Shown one piece after another: positions 8,162-15,946 of a DNA stretch of 64,000 nucleotides. Origin of the DNA: Actinophytocola xanthii (GTDB lineage Bacteria; Actinomycetota; Actinomycetes; Mycobacteriales; Pseudonocardiaceae); the NCBI RefSeq assembly GCF_001921205.1, contig NZ_MSIE01000002.1, positions 186,001 to 250,000 on the forward strand, given 5' to 3'. The notes under the pieces were generated by a model. That model was not told the origin of the DNA, did no database searches, and was given only the letters and a program-made list of their open reading frames with translations. The position numbers were made by a program, and so were the translations under genes. Every line of letters begins with the position of its first letter. Position 1 is the first letter of the stretch.

Positions 8162-8722
8162 ATGAGTTATCTGGGACTGGCATGCGCCGTCGCGCTCGTC
8201 GGCGTGTTCGCGGTGTCGGCGAGGGACAAGGTCGGCAGAGAGCGGTTCCGGGTGTTCGCCGCCTCGGCCGGTCCTCTGGACGTCCTGCCCCGGCAATGGC
8301 GCGTCCGAACCGCGCGTGCGGTGGCGGTGGCCGAGCTGGTCATCGTCGCCGCGCTCGCCGGAGGACTCGTGCTGGCGCTCGCTGGTGCTGGGGGACTGGT
8401 GCTGGCCCTGGGATTCCTGGCGGCGGCGGCACTCCTCACGTCATTCACCGTCGCGATAGGACTGATGGTACGGCGCGGCGAACGCGTGCCGTGCCACTGC
8501 TTCGGGGCGAGCGAGGTTCCCCTCGGTGTCGCCCACGTCGTGCGCAACCTCCTGCTCCTCGCGCTGGCGGTGGTCGGCCCGTTCACGCCGGCCGGCGGCT
8601 ACGCCCCGGTGGGCGTCGCGCTCGCCGTCGTCGCGGGCGCGGTGTTCGCGACGCTGGTCATCCGCTTCGACGACCTGGTCATGTTGTTCGGCTCGCCGTC
8701 CCCGGCGACACGCACCCGATAG
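8162..8722 (+). CDS. MauE/DoxX-like redox-associated membrane protein
   Basis: A 186-residue integral membrane protein. Hydrophobic stretches occur at ~1-18, 55-78 (VAELVIVAALAGGLVLALA), 82-105, 120-140 and 150-170. Between helices lies the motif VPCHCFG, a CxCFG signature typical of MauE-type proteins, which work with MauD to form disulfide bonds in the methylamine dehydrogenase small subunit. There are no methylamine dehydrogenase genes here. The partner substrate is most simply the six-Cys peptide encoded 9 bp upstream. The MauD-like thioredoxin gene follows after 7 bp. Function as a membrane electron carrier for peptide oxidation or disulfide shuffling is inferred from that family pairing. 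Confidence 0.85.
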   Translation: MSYLGLACAVALVGVFAVSARDKVGRERFRVFAASAGPLDVLPRQWRVRTARAVAVAELVIVAALAGGLVLALAGAGGLVLALGFLAAAALLTSFTVAIGLMVRRGERVPCHCFGASEVPLGVAHVVRNLLLLALAVVGPFTPAGGYAPVGVALAVVAGAVFATLVIRFDDLVMLFGSPSPATRTR

Positions 8723-8729
8723 GACTCGT

Positions 8730-9260
8730 ATGGGATTCCTCGTCGCCGCACTGGTTCTGGTCGGCGCGCTGGTCGTCGTCGACCTCGTGCTCACCCTCGG
8801 CGTGGTGCGGCGGCTGCGCGAGCACTCGGCGCTGATCAGCCAGGCTCTGGAGAGCGGTGACCGGGTCGCGGACTTCATGCTGCCCACCGGGACGCGCCTG
8901 CCGGAGCTGCGGGCCACCACGGTGGACGGCGCGCCCGTCCCCGAGCAGGGGCCGCTGCTGGTCGGCTTCTTCTCTCCGACCTGCCGCGCCTGCGTGGAGC
9001 GCCTGCCCGGGTTCGTCGACTACGCGCGGGCGTTCGACGGGCGGGTGCTCGGCGTGGCTGTCGGCGCGCACGAGGACGTCGAGGACATCGTCGCCCGGCT
9101 GCGGCCGGTCGCCGAGGTCGCGGTGGAACCGGCCGAGGGTCCACTCGCGACAGCGTTGCGGGTCAGGGGGATGCCCGCCATGGCCGTGGTCGACGCGGAC
9201 GGGGTGATCGTCGGGAGCGGGTACGAGCTGGTCGCGCTGCCCAAGCTCAGTACCGTATGA
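8730..9260 (+). CDS. MauD/TlpA-like membrane-anchored thioredoxin
   Basis: 176 residues from ATG 8730. An N-terminal membrane anchor (residues ~3-25, GFLVAALVLVGALVVVDLVL) is followed by a thioredoxin-fold domain with the active site SPTCRAC (CxxC) and the conserved cis-Pro loop (RGMPAMAVVDADG). The catalytic domain is probably outside the membrane. MauD/TlpA proteins reduce, oxidise or isomerise disulfides in exported proteins, and MauD works with MauE. Here both sit between a Cys-rich peptide and its probable exporter, so the likely job is setting the disulfide pattern of that peptide. The stop overlaps the ABC transporter start by four bases (ATGA). Confidence 0.9.
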   Translation: MGFLVAALVLVGALVVVDLVLTLGVVRRLREHSALISQALESGDRVADFMLPTGTRLPELRATTVDGAPVPEQGPLLVGFFSPTCRACVERLPGFVDYARAFDGRVLGVAVGAHEDVEDIVARLRPVAEVAVEPAEGPLATALRVRGMPAMAVVDADGVIVGSGYELVALPKLSTV

Positions 9261-11074
9261 CCTCCTCCGTTGTCGACGCGCTGGCGCTCGCCTGGCGCGC
9301 CGCGCCCGGAGTGTTGTGGGGGTACGTGGCCACCAGCGTGCTCAGCGGGTTCGTCCCGGTGGCCGTGGCCTGGTTGACCAAACTCGTGCTCGACCGGGTC
9401 GCCGCCGGCGCGGACGGCGGCCTGATCGCGCTCGCGGTCGCGCTCGCCGCCGCGGGCGTCCTGCTCGCCCTGGTCGCCCAGCTCGCGAAGTACCTGCAGC
9501 AGGAGCTCGGCCGGCGGGTCGGCCTGCTCACCCGCGAGCGGCTGTACACCGCCACCGGCCGGCTCGCCGGCCTTTCCCGGCTGGAGGACCCCGCCTTCCA
9601 GGACCGGTTGCGGATGGCCCAGGAGCACAGCCGCAACGGGCCGGGTGCGGCGGTCGACGGCGTGCTCGGGGTCGCCCAGTCGGCGATCACCCTGGTGGGC
9701 TTCACGGCGGCCCTCGCCACGGTGAGCCCGCTGATGGTGCTCGTCGCGGTGGCCGCCGGTGGTCCGGCGCTGGTGATGGAGCTGCGGCTGAGCAGGCGAC
9801 GCGCCGAGGTCCTGAAGGGCATCACCCCGGCCGAGCGGAGGGAGTTCTTCTACGCGAACCTGCTCACCAGTCTGGAGGCGGCCAAGGAGGCCCGGTTGTT
9901 CGGCCTCGGGCCGCTGTTCCGCGGGCGGATGCTCGCCGAGCTCGGGTCCGCCAACACGTCGCTGCGCGCACTGGACCGTCGCGACCTCGTGACCCAGGGC
10001 GCGCTCGGGCTGCTCAGCGCGCTGGTCGCGGGCGGCGGCCTGGTGTGGGCGGTGCTCGCCGCCGGGGCCGGGACGCTGACCGTCGGCGACGTGGCGGTGT
10101 TCGTCGCCGCCGTCGCCGGCGTACAGGCCGCGCTCGGCGTCCTGGTGGACCGCGTCGCCACGACGCACAACGCCCTGCTGATGTTCGAGCACTACCGCGC
10201 GGTGACCGGCGCGGAACCGGACCTGCCCGCGCCGGCCCGGCCGGTCGAGGTGCGCCAGCTGGGGCGGGGCATCGAGCTGCGCGACGTCTGGTTCCGCTAC
10301 GGCGACGAGCATCCCTGGGTGCTCCGGGGCGTCGACCTCACCATCCCCTTCGGACAGTCGGTCGCGCTGGTCGGCCACAACGGTGCGGGCAAGAGCACCC
10401 TGGTCAAGCTGCTGTGCCGGTTCTACGACCCCACCCGCGGAGCCGTGCTGTGGGACGGAGTGGACCTGCGCGAGCTGCCCGTCGCCGACCTGCGGTGTCG
10501 GATCAGCGCGGTGTTCCAGGACTTCATGTGCTACGAGCTGAGCGCGCGGGAGAACATCGAGCTGGGCGGAGTCGACGGCGGGAACGCGCTCGGCGGGGCC
10601 GGAGCCGACGAGGTGGTGCGGGCCGCGCGGCGGGCCGGTGTCCACGACCTGGTCGAGGGCCTGCCCCGCGGCTACCGCACCCTGCTGTCGCGGATCTTCT
10701 TCGACGAGGAGGACAAGGCGAACCCGGAGACCGGCGTACTCCTGTCCGGAGGGCAGTGGCAGCGGATCGCGCTGGCACGTGCGTTCCTGCGGGACCGGCG
10801 GGACCTGCTCATCCTCGACGAGCCGGCGTCCGGACTGGACGCCGAGGCCGAGCACGCCATCCACCGCGAGCTCACCGCGCACCGCGCCGGGCGGACCAGC
10901 GTCCTGATCTCCCACCGGCTGGGCTCGGTCCGCGACGCCGACCGGATCGCGGTCCTCGTCGACGGCCGAGTGGCCGAGCTCGGCACCCACAATGAGCTGA
11001 TGAGCGCCGAGGGGACCTACGCTCGCCTCTTCCGCCTGCAGGCCAGCGGCTACGAGACGCGGGTGGAGGTGTGA
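9257..11074 (+). CDS. ABC exporter, fused membrane and ATPase domains
   Basis: 605 residues, a half-transporter that should act as a dimer. The N-terminal ~310 residues form the membrane domain with several long hydrophobic helices. The ATPase domain has Walker A (GHNGAGKSTLVK), Q-loop (FQDFMCYELS), signature (LSGGQWQRIALARAF), Walker B (LLILDEPASGLD) and switch His (LISHRLG). There is no N-terminal C39 peptidase domain, so precursor cleavage needs another enzyme, and a signal peptidase gene follows immediately with overlapping start and stop. The layout resembles exporters of lanthipeptide and bacteriocin loci. The probable cargo is the small Cys-rich peptide. Confidence 0.92.
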   Translation: MTSSVVDALALAWRAAPGVLWGYVATSVLSGFVPVAVAWLTKLVLDRVAAGADGGLIALAVALAAAGVLLALVAQLAKYLQQELGRRVGLLTRERLYTATGRLAGLSRLEDPAFQDRLRMAQEHSRNGPGAAVDGVLGVAQSAITLVGFTAALATVSPLMVLVAVAAGGPALVMELRLSRRRAEVLKGITPAERREFFYANLLTSLEAAKEARLFGLGPLFRGRMLAELGSANTSLRALDRRDLVTQGALGLLSALVAGGGLVWAVLAAGAGTLTVGDVAVFVAAVAGVQAALGVLVDRVATTHNALLMFEHYRAVTGAEPDLPAPARPVEVRQLGRGIELRDVWFRYGDEHPWVLRGVDLTIPFGQSVALVGHNGAGKSTLVKLLCRFYDPTRGAVLWDGVDLRELPVADLRCRISAVFQDFMCYELSARENIELGGVDGGNALGGAGADEVVRAARRAGVHDLVEGLPRGYRTLLSRIFFDEEDKANPETGVLLSGGQWQRIALARAFLRDRRDLLILDEPASGLDAEAEHAIHRELTAHRAGRTSVLISHRLGSVRDADRIAVLVDGRVAELGTHNELMSAEGTYARLFRLQASGYETRVEV

Positions 11075-11496
11075 TGGTCCGGGTCGCGCTCGGCGCGGTC
11101 GCCGCGGCGGGCCTGACCTGGGCGGTGCGGCGGTGCGTCGTGGTGACGGTGCGGGGGCACAGCATGGCTCCCACCTACGGCGACGGGGACCGCGTACTCG
11201 CCCTGCGGACGGCGCCACACCGGCTCGTAGCGGGGGACGTCGTCGTGTCGTGGCTGCCCGGCCTGGCCGTCGACCGGGCCCGCGAGCCGCGCGACCGGCC
11301 GTGGGTGATCAAGCGCGTGGCCGCCGTCCCCGGCGACCCGCTCCCCGGCGCACCCGGCGAGCGGGTCCCAAGGGGACGGCTGTACCTGGTGGGGGACAAC
11401 CCCGACGGCGGCCTGGACTCCGAGGACTTCGGCCTGGCCCACACCGACCACGTCCTCGGCCGGGTCGTGCGCCGGCTTCCCCCGGCACCGGGTTGA
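11074..11496 (+). CDS. S26-family (type I) signal peptidase
   Basis: 140 residues from ATG 11074; an overlapping GTG at 11071 would add one residue. An N-terminal membrane helix (GAVAAAGLTWAV) precedes the catalytic Ser box (GHSMAPTYGDGDRVL), the general-base Lys box (WVIKRVAAVPGD) and the C-terminal box (YLVGDNPDGGLDSEDFG), all in the family order. It is short, like actinomycete S26 enzymes dedicated to one substrate. It overlaps the exporter stop. Type I signal peptidases cut after A-x-A, and the peptide encoded first in this cassette carries A-S-A just before its Cys-rich part, so it is the likely processing protease. Confidence 0.92.
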   Translation: MVRVALGAVAAAGLTWAVRRCVVVTVRGHSMAPTYGDGDRVLALRTAPHRLVAGDVVVSWLPGLAVDRAREPRDRPWVIKRVAAVPGDPLPGAPGERVPRGRLYLVGDNPDGGLDSEDFGLAHTDHVLGRVVRRLPPAPG

Positions 11497-11519
11497 GGGC
11501 CTGCCTGTATCGTCGGGCG

Positions 11520-11732
11520 ATGAGCTGGGCGACGTGGATAATCTTGGCCATATACCTGGTGCTGCTCGCTTTCTCGGTCGCGCGGCGGCATCCGCCGTTC
11601 GTCCTCGGCGTGCTCATCGTGGGAACACTGGCGTGCGCGGCCCGGATGTTCGTCGTCGAGTGGGCCTGGCTGAGCATCCTCACCGTCGCGTTGTTGCTGG
11701 TGGGCACCATCGCGTTCCGCTGGGCCTGGTAA
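11520..11732 (+). CDS. Tiny membrane protein, paralogue of the one at 15641
   Basis: 70 residues from ATG 11520. Three hydrophobic segments are seen: ~5-21 (TWIILAIYLVLLAFSVA), 27-45 and 50-67, with an RRHPP turn after the first and W-A-W near residue 50. It aligns end to end with the protein at 15641-15883: both share the pattern MS, W-I-x-L near the start, RR-x-x-P after helix 1, W-x-WL before the third helix, LTV-x-LL and G-x-I. The function is unknown. It lies 23 bp after the signal peptidase gene and could be cotranscribed with the cassette, but the paralogue outside the cassette argues for an independent role. Confidence 0.7.
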   Translation: MSWATWIILAIYLVLLAFSVARRHPPFVLGVLIVGTLACAARMFVVEWAWLSILTVALLLVGTIAFRWAW

Positions 11733-11762
11733 GGGCGAGCACGTCGTCGAATCGCCTGTGCC

Positions 11763-12629
11763 ATGACGCGCCCACCCCTCGACGGTCCGGACGAGACCGT
11801 GACGCGGGAGGTCGACTCCGGTGTCGCGGAGCTGCTGCCGGACCCGGAGGTACCGCAGGCCTGGACACTGTGTCTCAACGGAACACCGCAGTCCTACGTA
11901 GACCTCGAGGACCCGACCCGGCTCGAGTTCGAGTACGTGCGACGTCTCGCCCACGTGGCCGACGTCGCCGCGCCCCCCGGTGAACCGCTCCGCGTCATGC
12001 ACCTGGGTGGCGGCGCGCTCACCCTGCCCCGTTACATCGCCGCCACCAGGCCGGACTCCGACCAACAGGTCGCCGAGATCGACACGGCGCTGATCGACCT
12101 GGTACGTGCCCGGCTGCCGGTGGACCCCGCGTGGCGGCTGCTGATCCAGCCCGGCGACGCGCGTGCCGTGCTCGCCGCGGCGCCCGAGGGCGCGTTCGAC
12201 CTCGTCGTCACCGACGTGTTCACCGGCGCCAGAACGCCGGCACCGCTGACCTCGGTGGAGTACGTGTCGCTCGCGGCCCGCGCGCTGGGTCCCTCCGGTG
12301 TCTACACGGCCAACATCGCCGACGGAGCGCCGCTCGCGTTCGCCAGGGCGCAGGTGGCGACGGCGCGGGCGGTGTTCCCGAACCTGTGCGTCCTCGCCGA
12401 GCCGGCGGTGCTGCGGGGACGCCGGTTCGGCAACCTCGTTCTGGTCGCGTCCCGGGTGGAGCTGCCGCTGGCCGAGCTCGCCCGCCGGACGGCCGGTGAC
12501 CCCTTTCCCGGACGGGTCGAGCACGGCGAGGCGCTCACCCGCTTCGCTGGCGACACCCCGCCCACAACGGACCAGACCGCGACCCGTTCACCGTTGCCCC
12601 CCAGGGGATCCTTCGGCATCCGGTCCTGA
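11763..12629 (+). CDS. Spermidine-synthase-like methyltransferase-fold protein
   Basis: 288 residues with a Rossmann-fold SAM or decarboxy-SAM binding core. Motif I is VMHLGGGALTLPRYIA, followed by an acidic residue after strand 2 (VAEIDTALIDL), the DAR motif (QPGDARAVLA) and DLVVTDVFTGARTP. This matches the actinomycete spermidine/spermine synthase-like family, which includes many members of unproven activity. The polyamine role is uncertain: no speD or arginine/lysine decarboxylase is nearby, and fused membrane domains found in some relatives are absent. The 3' end overlaps the convergent TetR gene by about 40 bp. Confidence 0.8.
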   Translation: MTRPPLDGPDETVTREVDSGVAELLPDPEVPQAWTLCLNGTPQSYVDLEDPTRLEFEYVRRLAHVADVAAPPGEPLRVMHLGGGALTLPRYIAATRPDSDQQVAEIDTALIDLVRARLPVDPAWRLLIQPGDARAVLAAAPEGAFDLVVTDVFTGARTPAPLTSVEYVSLAARALGPSGVYTANIADGAPLAFARAQVATARAVFPNLCVLAEPAVLRGRRFGNLVLVASRVELPLAELARRTAGDPFPGRVEHGEALTRFAGDTPPTTDQTATRSPLPPRGSFGIRS

Positions 12630-13217
12630 GCGGCGGGGTTGGTCCGGTGGTGGCAGCAGGAGGTCGACGAGGCGGTGGGTGAACTCGGTGTCGAGCTCAC
12701 CGTCGCGCAGCCCACGGAGGACGATCGCGCCGATGAGGGCGTCGCCGAGCTCGACGACGGGGGTGGCGGGGGGTAGCTGGCCGTCGGCGACGGCGGCGGC
12801 GAACCGTTCGCCGAGCATCTCGAACATGCCGAGCCGGTGGTTGAGCCGGGTGGCGACGTCGGTGTTCTCGGCGGCGGCGACCACCAGCGAGGGCAGCAGG
12901 CGCGCGTTGCCGGGGGCGCTGAGGACGCCGACGATGTTGTCCAGCCAGCGGGTCACGTCGGCGCGGAGGTCGCCGGAGTCCTCGGGGACGAACAGCTCGG
13001 CCAGCAGGAGGCGTTCGGCGAGGCAGTCGGCGACCAGGGCGCTGCGGGAGGGCCACCACCGGTAGATGGTCTGCTTGCCGACTCTCGCGTCGGCCGCGAC
13101 GCCCTCCATCGTGAGGTGGTCGTAGCCGTGCGCCATGACGCGCTCGGCAGCGGCCCTGAGGATCGCGAGGCGTGCCTCCTCGCTGCGTTTGGGGCCGCGC
13201 CGCCCCTGCCCCGGCAT
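12588..13217 (-). CDS. TetR-family regulator, probable repressor of the MMPL transporter
   Basis: About 209 residues from the ATG at 13217; an upstream TTG would add 12 residues of unlikely sequence. Basic N-terminus (MPGQGRRGPKRSEE), then a TetR HTH (AILRAAAERVMAHGYDHLTMEGVAADARVG... KQTIYRWWPSRSALV) and an alpha-helical ligand-binding C-terminus. It diverges from the MMPL transporter gene with about 75 bp between starts, where an inverted-repeat operator candidate lies (13241-13264). This is the standard layout of a repressor that is released by a transporter substrate. It overlaps convergently with the preceding gene. Confidence 0.92.
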   Translation of the reverse strand: MPGQGRRGPKRSEEARLAILRAAAERVMAHGYDHLTMEGVAADARVGKQTIYRWWPSRSALVADCLAERLLLAELFVPEDSGDLRADVTRWLDNIVGVLSAPGNARLLPSLVVAAAENTDVATRLNHRLGMFEMLGERFAAAVADGQLPPATPVVELGDALIGAIVLRGLRDGELDTEFTHRLVDLLLPPPDQPRRSGPDAEGSPGGQR

Positions 13218-13240
13218 GAACCGAACCCTAGCGCGCCGAA

Positions 13241-13264
13241 ATACGAGACACAACGTATCGTGTC
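13241..13264. promoter_or_regulatory. Putative TetR operator between the repressor and the MMPL gene
   Basis: Two interleaved inverted repeats lie in the 75-bp divergent gap: ATACG (13241-13245) with CGTAT (13254-13258), and GACAC (13247-13251) with GTGTC (13260-13264). The block is the only A+T-richer patch in the gap. Size and position fit a TetR dimer or double-dimer site. Confidence 0.5.
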
Positions 13265-13291
13265 AGCGTCCAAACAAGACGGGGAGTGCGC

Positions 13292-15616
13292 GTGGCGGAG
13301 TGGCTGTATCGGATCGGCAAGGCGGCCGCCCGGCACGGGTGGCGGGTCGTCGCCATCTGGGTCGGGGTGTTCGCGGTCGCGGGCGGCGGCTTCGGGCTCG
13401 GGTTCGGCACCCTGGCGAACAACTTCGACATCCCCGGCACCGCATCCTCGGCGGTGATCGCCGAGCTCGAGCGGGAGCTGCCCGACTACAGCGGCGCCTC
13501 GGGTCTGGTGGTGATCCACACCGACGACGGCGGTGCGTTCACCGAGGAGCAGAAGCAGGCCTACGCGGACCTCGTCGCCCGGGCCAGGAACGAGCTTCCC
13601 GAGGTCGCGAACGTGGTGGACCCGTTCGCGGCCGAGGCGGAGCGTGCGCAGCGCGCCGCCCAGGTCGAGGGTGGCAAGGCGCGGCTCGAGCAGCAGGCGG
13701 CGCGGCTCGGTGGGGCGACCAACCCGCAGCTCGAGGCGCAGCAGGCGCAGTTGGACGTCGCGGACGAGCTGCTCGACCTCGCCGGCGGTATCGGCCTCGT
13801 CTCCGACGACGGCTCGGTCGCGGTGGTCAACGTCGCGTTCACGGTGCCGCGCCTGAAACTCTCCGAGGAGACCAAGCAGGCCGTCGTCGACTTCTTCGAC
13901 GGGAACGCGGTCGACGGCGTCTCGGTCGACTACTCCACCGACATCGCCCAGGGCGTGCCCGAGGTCTTCGGCGTCGGCGAGGCCGTCGGTCTCGTGATCG
14001 CCTGCATCGTGCTGCTCGTCATGCTCAGCACGGTGATCGCCGCCGCGCTGCCGATCGTGACGGCGGTCGTCGGCGTCGGCATTGGCGTGCTGGCCTCGCT
14101 CGCGTTCTCGAGCGTGGTCCAGATGGCCTCGATCACCCCCGTGCTCGGGGTCATGCTGGGGCTCGCCGTCGGCATCGACTACTCGCTGTTTATCGTCAAC
14201 CGCCACCGCAAGCAGCTCGCCCACGACATGGACCTCGACGAGTCCGTGGCGCTCGCCAACGGCACGGCGGGCAACGCCGTGCTGTTCGCCGGGTCGACGG
14301 TGATCGTCGCTCTGCTGGCACTCAACATCACCGGCGTGGGTTTCCTCGGCGTCATGGGGACGGTCGGTGCGGTGTGCGTCGCCGTCGCCGTGCTCATCGC
14401 GGTGACGCTGACCCCGGCGATCCTCGGGCTCATCGGCCAGCGGGTGCTCGGCGACCGCGCCAGGACCCGGCTTGCCGCCAAGCCGGTCAGCGGCACCGCG
14501 GCCACCCCCATGAGCACGCTCCGCGCCGTGGTGACGATCCTCGTCAGCGTCGCGGCGCTGCTGGTGGTGGCGCTGCCGGCGCTGTCGCTGCGCCTCGGGC
14601 TGCCGGGCGGGGCGTCCGAGCCGGTGGACTCGACGACCTACCGGGCCTACGAGCTGACGGCGGACGCGTTCGGCGAGGGCACCAACGCCACCCTGCTCGT
14701 GACCGCCGACCTACCCGCCGGGCTGGACGAGGGCCGGACGACGCTGGCGCAGCTGGAGATCGCACGGGCCATCTCCGAGGTGGGCGAGGTCGACGCCGTC
14801 GCACCGATCGCCGTCTCGGAGGACGGGCGGCTCACCGCCTTCCAGGTGAAGCCGGCCGAGGGCCCGAACGCGACATCGACCGAGCAGCTCGTGCGGGACC
14901 TGCGTGCCCCGGACGTGCTGGACGGCACCTCGTTGGCGGGTACCGAGCTCGGCGTGGCCGGGCAGGCGGCGATCAACATCGACATCTCGGAGAACCTGGC
15001 CGACGTGCTGCCGGTCTACCTCGCGGTCGTCGTCGGTCTGTCGCTGCTGATCATGATCGTGGTGTTCCGCTCGATCCTCGTGCCGCTCGTCGCAACCGGC
15101 GGCTTCGTCCTGTCGCTGCTGGCGACCTACGGCGCCACCGTCGCGGTGTTCCAGTGGGGCTGGCTCGGCTCGGTGTTCGGGGTCTCCACGCCGGGGCCGA
15201 TCCTGAGCTTCCTGCCGGTGCTCCTCGTCGGCATCCTCTTCGGACTCGCCATGGACTACCAGCTGTTTCTGGCGACCGGAATGCGCGAGGCCTTCGTCCA
15301 CGGCTCACCCGCCCGGCTCGCCGTCGCCCAGGGGTTCCGCGCCGGTCGGTCGGTCGTCATCGCGGCGGCGCTGATCATGGTGTCGGTGTTCGGCGGGTTC
15401 GTGTTCTCCGACTCGAACATCATCCGGTCGGTCGGCTTCGGCCTGGCCGTCGGCGTGCTGCTCGACGCGTTCGTGGTCAGGCTCCTCCTGATGCCCGCGC
15501 TCATGCACCTGCTCGGCGCCTCGGCGTGGTGGCTGCCGCGCTGGCTGGACCGGGCGCTGCCGAACGTCGACGTGGAGGGAGCGGCGTTGGAGCGTCGTCA
15601 CCCCGTCCCGCACTGA
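13292..15616 (+). CDS. MMPL/RND-family transporter
   Basis: 774 residues from GTG 13292, five bases after GGGGAG; a GTG at 13286 overlaps that site and is less likely. The architecture is that of MMPL exporters: helix 1 (VVAIWVGVFAVAGGGF), a large external loop (~35-200), five or so helices with the conserved GIDYSLFIVNRHRK motif, a second external loop (~430-560) and a second helix bundle with MDYQLFLATGMREAF. It probably exports lipids or hydrophobic compounds using proton motive force. Divergent TetR control is likely. Confidence 0.93.
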   Translation: MAEWLYRIGKAAARHGWRVVAIWVGVFAVAGGGFGLGFGTLANNFDIPGTASSAVIAELERELPDYSGASGLVVIHTDDGGAFTEEQKQAYADLVARARNELPEVANVVDPFAAEAERAQRAAQVEGGKARLEQQAARLGGATNPQLEAQQAQLDVADELLDLAGGIGLVSDDGSVAVVNVAFTVPRLKLSEETKQAVVDFFDGNAVDGVSVDYSTDIAQGVPEVFGVGEAVGLVIACIVLLVMLSTVIAAALPIVTAVVGVGIGVLASLAFSSVVQMASITPVLGVMLGLAVGIDYSLFIVNRHRKQLAHDMDLDESVALANGTAGNAVLFAGSTVIVALLALNITGVGFLGVMGTVGAVCVAVAVLIAVTLTPAILGLIGQRVLGDRARTRLAAKPVSGTAATPMSTLRAVVTILVSVAALLVVALPALSLRLGLPGGASEPVDSTTYRAYELTADAFGEGTNATLLVTADLPAGLDEGRTTLAQLEIARAISEVGEVDAVAPIAVSEDGRLTAFQVKPAEGPNATSTEQLVRDLRAPDVLDGTSLAGTELGVAGQAAINIDISENLADVLPVYLAVVVGLSLLIMIVVFRSILVPLVATGGFVLSLLATYGATVAVFQWGWLGSVFGVSTPGPILSFLPVLLVGILFGLAMDYQLFLATGMREAFVHGSPARLAVAQGFRAGRSVVIAAALIMVSVFGGFVFSDSNIIRSVGFGLAVGVLLDAFVVRLLLMPALMHLLGASAWWLPRWLDRALPNVDVEGAALERRHPVPH

Positions 15617-15640
15617 GACATGCGCCGCTATGGTCGAACG

Positions 15641-15883
15641 ATGAGTCTCTGGGGATGGATTCTTCTGGTCGGGTACGTGGGAATGCTTGTCGCCGCGATC
15701 CTTCGCCGGTATTCACCGCTGGTCTACGGTGCGCTCGGCATCGGACTGGTGTTGGCCGTGGTCACGGCGTTCCTGCCGTGGACGTGGCTTCAGTTCCTCA
15801 CCGTCGGGCTGCTGATCGCCGGGATCGGCATGTTCAACGGGGAGTCGTCGTCACGGAAGCGGGCCCGTTCGGCGTCCGAGTGA
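15641..15883 (+). CDS. Tiny membrane protein, paralogue of the one at 11520
   Basis: 80 residues from ATG 15641, 24 bp after the MMPL stop. Three hydrophobic segments (WGWILLVGYVGMLVAAIL, ALGIGLVLAVVTAFLPW and LQFLTVGLLIAGIGMF) and a polar Ser/Arg tail absent from the 70-residue paralogue. The conserved positions (W-I, RR-x-x-P, W-x-WL, LTV-x-LL) run the length of both proteins. The function is unknown. It might be cotranscribed with the transporter. A strong hairpin follows directly. Confidence 0.7.
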   Translation: MSLWGWILLVGYVGMLVAAILRRYSPLVYGALGIGLVLAVVTAFLPWTWLQFLTVGLLIAGIGMFNGESSSRKRARSASE

Positions 15884-15923
15884 CCGCCCGACGGGGGGCG
15901 GGGGACACCGCCCCGTCGGGCGG
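15884..15923. terminator. Bidirectional hairpin terminator
   Basis: A perfect 13-bp G+C-rich inverted repeat: CCGCCCGACGGGG at 15884-15896 and its complement at 15911-15923, with a 14-base loop. It begins immediately after the stop of the small membrane protein gene and lies 23 bp beyond the stop of the convergent sigma factor gene, so it can end transcripts from both sides. Confidence 0.75.
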
Positions 15924-15946
15924 CGTCGCGCGGTTCCGGCCGCCCG

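Noticed and set aside
9020-11218. 732-aa minus-strand frame across the ABC exporter
   Set aside because: Antisense shadow; the plus frame carries complete Walker and signature motifs.
7964-11496. Methylamine dehydrogenase biogenesis operon
   Set aside because: MauE/MauD-like genes are present, but no mauA, mauB or mauG is seen; the Cys-rich peptide is far shorter than MauA and the other genes are exporter and peptidase.
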